This document shows positions 59,540 through 64,000 of a stretch of DNA of 64,000 bases, piece by piece; position 1 is the first letter of the stretch; each line of letters begins with the position of its first letter. The notes beneath the pieces are model-generated. The model was not told where the DNA came from, made no database searches, and saw only the letters and a program-made list of their open reading frames with translations. The translations under genes and the position numbers were made by a program. This DNA comes from Streptomyces sp. CB02366 (GTDB taxonomy: Bacteria > Actinomycetota > Actinomycetes > Streptomycetales > Streptomycetaceae). Location of the stretch: the NCBI RefSeq assembly GCF_001905905.1, contig NZ_LIVT01000009.1:124001-188000 (forward strand), written 5' to 3'.

Positions 59540-60655
59540 ATGGACACGGACGCCCTGACCGCCGACCTGTTGCGGGAGCTGCGGGCGACCCGCCCCTACC
59601 CGGTGCTGTCCCTGACCATGCCGACGCACCGCACGGCCCCGGACAACGCCCAGGACCCGGTCCGCCTGCGGAACCTGGTGGCCGAGGCCGGAGCCCGTCT
59701 CGAGGAGGACCCGCAGGTCAGCCCGGAGGTCGCGGCCGCTCTCCGCGACCGGCTGGAGCGGGCGGCGGCCGAGGTGGACCCGCGTGGAGCGCTGGATTCC
59801 CTGGTGCTCCTGGTCACCACCGACGCGTACTGGATCTGGCAGTTGCCGCGCACGGCACCCGAACGGGTGGTGCTCAGCGACACCTTCCTCACCCGCAACC
59901 TCGTCGCGGCCAAGGCCCAGGCCCGGCCGTTCCGGGCGCTGACCGTCGCCGCCGACCACGCCACCCTCTGGACCGGGACGGTCGACGGCGTCCACCGCGA
60001 GGAGGGGGCGGGCTTTCCGCTGACCGCGCCGCAGGAGCAGCCGGACCCCCAGCGCGAGGAACGGATCGGGGACACTCCGAGCCTCTTCACCGACGAGGAG
60101 ACCCGGAACTTCTTCCGGGACGTGGACGCGAAGCTGCGCACGGTCCTCGCCGACGATCCGCGTCCCCTGTATCTGATGGGCCAGGCGCCCGCCCTCTCGC
60201 TGCTCGACGAGGTCGGTACGGCTTCCGCGTCCGCCGTGGGCCGGGTGGCCAAGGGCGCGCCGCCCGACATCTCGGCCGCCGAGGTCCTCACCGAGCTGGA
60301 GCCCGCCCTCGCCGAGGGCGCTCGACGGGCGGCGGCCGACGTGGAGGCCCGGCTCGACGACGCTCGCAGCGCCCGCGCCTTCGCCGCGGGACTCGACGAG
60401 GTCTGGGCCGCGGTCCGGGAGGGCCGGGCGGGAACGGTCGCGGTGGAGGAGCACTTCCGGACGACCGTGCGGGTGACCGACGAGCACCTGGAGCCGGTGT
60501 CCGAGGAGGCCGCGCGGACGGCGCAGGACGCGGTCCGCGAGGACATCGTCGACGAACTGGTCGAGACGGCGCTGGACGGCGGCGCCGACGTCGTCTTCGT
60601 CGAGGACGACTCGCTGGCGGCCCACGGGCGGATCGCGGCGGCCCTGCGCTACTGA
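59540..60655 (+). CDS. baeRF-type (archaeo-eukaryotic release factor-like) protein
   Basis: A 371-aa cytosolic protein. The N-terminal half contains LLVTTDAYWIWQLPRTAPER and LTVAADHATLWTGTVDGVHR. The C-terminal half ends in GRAGTVAVEEHFRTTVRV and ELVETALDGGADVVFVEDDS, a layout I associate with bacterial baeRF3-type proteins related to eRF1/Pelota. Their exact role is unsettled; a link to ribosome rescue or stress is suggested. GAGGGA lies 3 nt before ATG 59540. Neighbours include phosphoketolase and a D-2-hydroxyacid dehydrogenase, a set reminiscent of hypoxia/dormancy regulons. Confidence 0.75.
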   Translation: MDTDALTADLLRELRATRPYPVLSLTMPTHRTAPDNAQDPVRLRNLVAEAGARLEEDPQVSPEVAAALRDRLERAAAEVDPRGALDSLVLLVTTDAYWIWQLPRTAPERVVLSDTFLTRNLVAAKAQARPFRALTVAADHATLWTGTVDGVHREEGAGFPLTAPQEQPDPQREERIGDTPSLFTDEETRNFFRDVDAKLRTVLADDPRPLYLMGQAPALSLLDEVGTASASAVGRVAKGAPPDISAAEVLTELEPALAEGARRAAADVEARLDDARSARAFAAGLDEVWAAVREGRAGTVAVEEHFRTTVRVTDEHLEPVSEEAARTAQDAVREDIVDELVETALDGGADVVFVEDDSLAAHGRIAAALRY

Positions 60656-60685
60656 CCGCGCGCCGAGGCCCTGCCGGTCCCCGCG

Positions 60686-61645
60686 TCAGCCCAGGCGGCG
60701 GACCGGCTGCCCGTCGAGGAACGCCCTGATGTCCTCCACGGCCTGCCCGTAGTACGTCGTGTAGTTGGCGCGCGACACGTAGCCGAGGTGCGGGGTGGCC
60801 AGCAGGCCGGGCGCGGTACGCACCGGGTCGTCGGCGGGGAGCGGCTCGGTGTCGAACACGTCGGTCGCGGCTCCGGCGATCACTCCGTCGCGCAGGGCGG
60901 CGAGGAGGGCGTCCGTGTCGACGATGGCCGCCCTGGAGGTGTTGACCAGGTAGGCGGTCGGGCGCATCCGGGCGAGTTCGGGCGCGCCGATCAGGCCCCG
61001 GGTCCGTTCGCCGAGCGCCAGGTGGACGGAGACGAAGTCGCTCGCGGCCAGCAGCTCGTCCCGCGAGGAGGCGAGTGTCGCCCCCACCTCGTCGGCCCGC
61101 TCCCGCGTCAGGTTCCGGCTCCAGGCCAGCACCTCCATGCCGAAGGCCAGGCCCACCCGCGCCACCCGGCCGCCGATCTTCCCGAGCCCCAGCAGGCCGA
61201 GCGTGCGCCCGTGCAGATCGGCCCCGAGCGTGGACTGCCAGGGCCCGCCCGTGCGCAGGGCCTCGGCCTCGGGGACGATGCCGCGGGCGAGGCCGAGCAG
61301 CAGCGCCCAGGTGAGTTCGACGGGCGGGGTGGAGGAGCTGGCGGTGCCGCAGACGACGACGCCGTGCCGCCGCGCGGCGTCGAAGTCGATGACGGAGTTG
61401 CGCATGCCGGAGGCGACGAGCAGCCGCAGCCGGGGCAGCCGGGCGAACAGTTCGGCCGGGAACGGCACTCGTTCGCGGAGGGTCACCACGATGTCGAAGC
61501 CGGCGAGGGCGGCGGCCGCCTCGTCCGTCGTGGCGAGGTGCTCGGCGAAGGTGACGACCTCGACGTCGTCGGTCACGGGCGACCAGTCGACGACGGTGGC
61601 GGCCACGGACTGGAAGTCCTCGATGACGGCGCAGCGCAGTTTCAC
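60686..61645 (-). CDS. D-2-hydroxyacid dehydrogenase family protein
   Basis: A 319-aa NAD-dependent dehydrogenase. Features: LRLLVASGMRNSVIDFDAAR, the cofactor motif LGLLGLGKIGGRVARVGLAFG, the catalytic Arg in LVNTSRAAIVD, Glu in DVFDTEPLPADDP and His in TPHLGYVSRANY. It interconverts 2-hydroxy and 2-keto acids, but the natural substrate is unclear; glyoxylate/hydroxypyruvate-type or phosphoglycerate-like acids are possible. ATG 61645. It lies 88 bp downstream of phosphoketolase on the same strand, so they may be co-transcribed. Confidence 0.92.
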   Translation of the reverse strand: MKLRCAVIEDFQSVAATVVDWSPVTDDVEVVTFAEHLATTDEAAAALAGFDIVVTLRERVPFPAELFARLPRLRLLVASGMRNSVIDFDAARRHGVVVCGTASSSTPPVELTWALLLGLARGIVPEAEALRTGGPWQSTLGADLHGRTLGLLGLGKIGGRVARVGLAFGMEVLAWSRNLTRERADEVGATLASSRDELLAASDFVSVHLALGERTRGLIGAPELARMRPTAYLVNTSRAAIVDTDALLAALRDGVIAGAATDVFDTEPLPADDPVRTAPGLLATPHLGYVSRANYTTYYGQAVEDIRAFLDGQPVRRLG

Positions 61646-61732
61646 GGCAGCCTCTCTCCGGCCGGGCAGGGTCGCCCTCCATGATCGCGCATCGCCCCCC
61701 GCGGCCCGTGGGGGGCCCGGCGAACACCGGCG

Positions 61733-64000
61733 TCAGCCGCCCCACTTCCACTCCGCGACCTCGGGCAGGTCCGTGCCGTGCTCGCGGATCCACGCGTGGT
61801 GGCGGGTGCGGGTGTCCGCCATCTCCTGGCGCAGGGCGACGGCGCGGACGCCGAGGCCGGGCACCCGGTCGATGACGTCCATGACCAGCCGGTAGCGGTC
61901 GAGGTCGTTGCGGACGACCATGTCGAACGGGGTGGTCGTGGCGCCTTCCTCCCGGTAGCCGCGTACATGGAGGTGGGCGTGGCCGGCGCGGCGGTAGGCG
62001 AGCCGGTGGATCAGCCACGGGTAGCCGTGGTAGGCGAAGACGACCGGCCGGTCGCGGGTGAACAGGGCGTCGTACTCGGAGTCCGGCATGCCGTGCGGGT
62101 GCTCCGTGTCGGGCATCATGCGGGCGATGTCGACGACGTTGACCACGCGGACGGCCAGCTCCGGCAGCCGGCGGCGCAGCAGGTCGGCGGCGGCCAGGAT
62201 CTCCTGGGTGGGGACGTCCCCGGCGCAGGCGAGGACCACGTCCGGCTCCCGGCTTCCGTCCTCGGTGCCGGCCCACGCCCAGGCGCCGGCGCCGCGTGCG
62301 CAATGGGCGCGGGCCTCGTCCAGGGTGAGCCAGTCGAAGGTGGGCTGCTTCCCTGCGACGATCACGTTGACGTAGTCCCGGCTGCGCAGCGCGTGGTCGG
62401 CCGCCGAGAGCAGGGTGTTGGCGTCCGGCGGGAGGTAGACGCGGACGACCTCGGGGCTCTTGTTGAGGATGTGGTCGACGAAGCCGGGGTCCTGGTGCGA
62501 GAAACCGTTGTGGTCCTGGCGCCAGACGTGCGAGGTCAGCAGGTAGTTGAGCGAGGCGACGGGCCGCCGCCAGGGCAGTCGGCGCGAGGTGCGCAGCCAT
62601 TTGATGTGCTGGTTGACCATCGAGTCGACGATGTGGGCGAACGCCTCGTAACTGGAGAAGAGTCCGTGCCGCCCCGTGAGGAGGTAGCCCTCCAGCCAGC
62701 CCTGGCAGAGGTGTTCGGAGAGCACCTCCATCACCCGGCCGTCGTGGGCGAGGTGTTCGTCGGTCGGCAGCGTGCCGGCCTGCCATGCCTTGCCGGTGGC
62801 CCGGTACAGGGCGTCGAGCCGGTTGGACGCGGTCTCGTCGGGGCCCACCACCCGGAAGTCCCTGCGCCCCTCGGTGGCGGCCATGACGCTCTCCAGGAGG
62901 CCGCCGAGCACCTTGGTCGGCTCGTGGAGGGCGGCGCCGGGGGCGTCGACGCGGACGGCGTGGTCCGCGAGGTCGGGCAGCGGAAGGTCGCGCAGGAGCA
63001 GCCCGCCGTTGGCGTACGGGGTGGAGCCGAGGCGGGCCTCCCCCTCCGGTACGCAGGCGAGGACCCGCTCCGTGGGGCGCCCGTCGGCGCCGAACAGCTC
63101 TTCGGGCCGGTAGGAGCGCAGCCAGGCTTCCAGCTGCCGCAGGTGGTCCGGGTCGTCGCGGACGCCGGAGAGCGGGACCTGGTGGGAGCGCCAGGTGTTC
63201 TCGACCGGGAGCCCGTCGACCTCCTTCGGCCCGGACCAGCCCTTGGGGGTGCGCAGGACGATCATGGGCCAGCGGGGCCGTTCGACGGCGCCGTCCTCAC
63301 GGGCCGCCCGCTGGTACGCCCCGATGCGGTCCAGGGCGGTGTCCATGGCGGCGGCCAGGGCGCGGTGGACGGCGGCCGGGTCGTCTCCGGTGACGAACAG
63401 CGGGTCGTGCCCGTAGCCGCGCAGCAGTCGGTCCAGCTCGTCCTCGGGGATGCGGGCCAGGACCGTCGGGTTGGCGATCTTGTAGCCGTTGAGGTGGAGG
63501 ATGGGCAGGACGGCGCCGTCGTGGACGGGGTCGAGGAACTTGTTCGCGTGCCAGGAGGCGGCGAGCGGCCCGGTCTCCGCCTCGCCGTCGCCGACCACGC
63601 AGGCCACCACCAGCTCGGGGTGGTCGAAGGCGGCCCCGTAGGCGTGGGCGAGGGCGTAGCCGAGTTCGCCGCCCTCGTGGATGGAGCCGGGGGTCTCGGG
63701 GGCGACGTGGCTGGGCACGCCGCCGGGGAAGGAGAACTGCTTGAACAGCCGTTTCATGCCCTCGGCGTCCCGGCCGACGTCCGGGTAGGTGTCGGTGTAG
63801 CTGCCCTCCAGCCAGGAGTTGGCGAGGACGGCCGGTCCTCCGTGGCCCGGTCCCCATACGCACAGGGCGCTCAGGTCACGGGCTTTGATCACCCGGTTGA
63901 GGTGGGTGTGGACGAGGTTGAGCCCCGGTGAGGTGCCCCAGTGGCCGAGCAGCCGCGGCTTGATGTCGCCGGGGACGAGCGGCCGGGTCAGCAGGGGGTT
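61733..64000 (-). CDS. xfp: Xylulose-5-phosphate/fructose-6-phosphate phosphoketolase, N-terminus beyond window
   Basis: 755 codons of a thiamine-diphosphate enzyme that splits xylulose-5-P or fructose-6-P with phosphate to acetyl-phosphate. The frame is open to the right edge. Visible features: GHWGTSPGLNLVHTHLNRVI, VWGPGHGGPAVLANSWLEG, the ThDP-binding VVGDGEAETGPLAASWHANK, SLNYLLTSHVWRQDHNGFSH and a C-terminal PHGMPDSEYDALFTRDRP. Typical phosphoketolases have about 790-800 residues, so only some 35-45 are missing. Followed on the same strand by a D-2-hydroxyacid dehydrogenase gene. Confidence 0.96.
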   Translation of the reverse strand, partial: NPLLTRPLVPGDIKPRLLGHWGTSPGLNLVHTHLNRVIKARDLSALCVWGPGHGGPAVLANSWLEGSYTDTYPDVGRDAEGMKRLFKQFSFPGGVPSHVAPETPGSIHEGGELGYALAHAYGAAFDHPELVVACVVGDGEAETGPLAASWHANKFLDPVHDGAVLPILHLNGYKIANPTVLARIPEDELDRLLRGYGHDPLFVTGDDPAAVHRALAAAMDTALDRIGAYQRAAREDGAVERPRWPMIVLRTPKGWSGPKEVDGLPVENTWRSHQVPLSGVRDDPDHLRQLEAWLRSYRPEELFGADGRPTERVLACVPEGEARLGSTPYANGGLLLRDLPLPDLADHAVRVDAPGAALHEPTKVLGGLLESVMAATEGRRDFRVVGPDETASNRLDALYRATGKAWQAGTLPTDEHLAHDGRVMEVLSEHLCQGWLEGYLLTGRHGLFSSYEAFAHIVDSMVNQHIKWLRTSRRLPWRRPVASLNYLLTSHVWRQDHNGFSHQDPGFVDHILNKSPEVVRVYLPPDANTLLSAADHALRSRDYVNVIVAGKQPTFDWLTLDEARAHCARGAGAWAWAGTEDGSREPDVVLACAGDVPTQEILAAADLLRRRLPELAVRVVNVVDIARMMPDTEHPHGMPDSEYDALFTRDRPVVFAYHGYPWLIHRLAYRRAGHAHLHVRGYREEGATTTPFDMVVRNDLDRYRLVMDVIDRVPGLGVRAVALRQEMADTRTRHHAWIREHGTDLPEVAEWKWGG

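Noticed and set aside
61778..63931. A 717-codon plus-strand frame opposite phosphoketolase
   Set aside because: Val/Gly/Asp-rich antisense shadow of a clearly conserved enzyme; no motifs of its own.
1..64000. CRISPR arrays and full rRNA or tRNA genes
   Set aside because: No regularly spaced direct repeats and no rRNA-like or complete cloverleaf sequences were found on reading both strands.

Overview
The window reads as a chromosomal stretch of a Streptomyces or very close relative. The DNA is very GC-rich with strong third-position GC. It carries a two-domain geosmin synthase, an NsdA-like developmental regulator, Zn-independent L31/L33 ribosomal protein paralogues, many Tat/Sec-secreted hydrolases, and rare TTA (bldA-type) leucine codons in two genes. 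Nothing here is plasmid- or phage-core-like. The mobile DNA is limited to one MITE-like element, one solitary insertion-sequence end and one transposase fragment.

Layout. 1-8.7 kb: the 3' part of a NACHT-type NTPase gene broken by a small duplication; a two-component system with a CPBP protease; a 5'-truncated TAP-like hydrolase; a MerR regulator divergent from an old-yellow-enzyme reductase, with a textbook MerR-type promoter; and a MarR gene broken by two small deletions. 8.9-13.7 kb: a second NarL-type two-component system, a small DUF6223-like membrane protein, a conserved gene lying exactly between two IS-type ends, and a calcium-binding EF-hand protein. 13.9-21 kb: a four-gene minus-strand operon (DUF556/MfnB-type furan synthase, aldehyde dehydrogenase, zinc alcohol dehydrogenase, SAM methyltransferase), divergent from a three-gene operon with the RsbQ-RsbP-RsbV architecture of the Bacillus energy-stress pathway. 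21-30 kb: IS5 transposase scrap, two DinB-type enzymes, an epoxide hydrolase, a secreted TNT-type NAD glycohydrolase with a small partner gene, DUF4230, AlkZ-like and WYL proteins, a VanZ protein and a TPR protein. 30-36.4 kb: rpmG-rpmE2 with a Zur-like site, a PAS-PP2C protein lacking one metal ligand, nsdA divergent from a TTA-containing kinase-fold gene, and a secreted lysozyme-like protein. 36.5-50.7 kb: geosmin synthase, a tandem alpha/beta-hydrolase fusion, PaaK and a second acyl-CoA ligase, an N-terminal-nucleophile acylase with TTA as codon 3, a Tat-exported beta-lactamase-fold protein and an SGNH esterase behind a 16-codon leader. 50.7-64 kb: a CrtI-like oxidoreductase, a Ser/Thr kinase with TPRs, an RlmG-like methyltransferase, GH25, endonuclease I, glutaminase-STAS, a baeRF-type protein, a D-2-hydroxyacid dehydrogenase and the C-terminal 755 residues of phosphoketolase.

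How parts may work together. The most interesting unit is 13.9-21.0 kb. An operon predicted to make a small oxidised, methylated furan faces a receptor-type alpha/beta hydrolase (RsbQ) that in Bacillus is needed to activate its PAS phosphatase partner. I infer, but cannot prove, that this is a metabolite-making operon paired with a receptor module. A second theme is an interspersed hairpin family of about 55 bp, with four copies at 30.8, 50.7, 52.5 and 55.9 kb, all in intergenic DNA.
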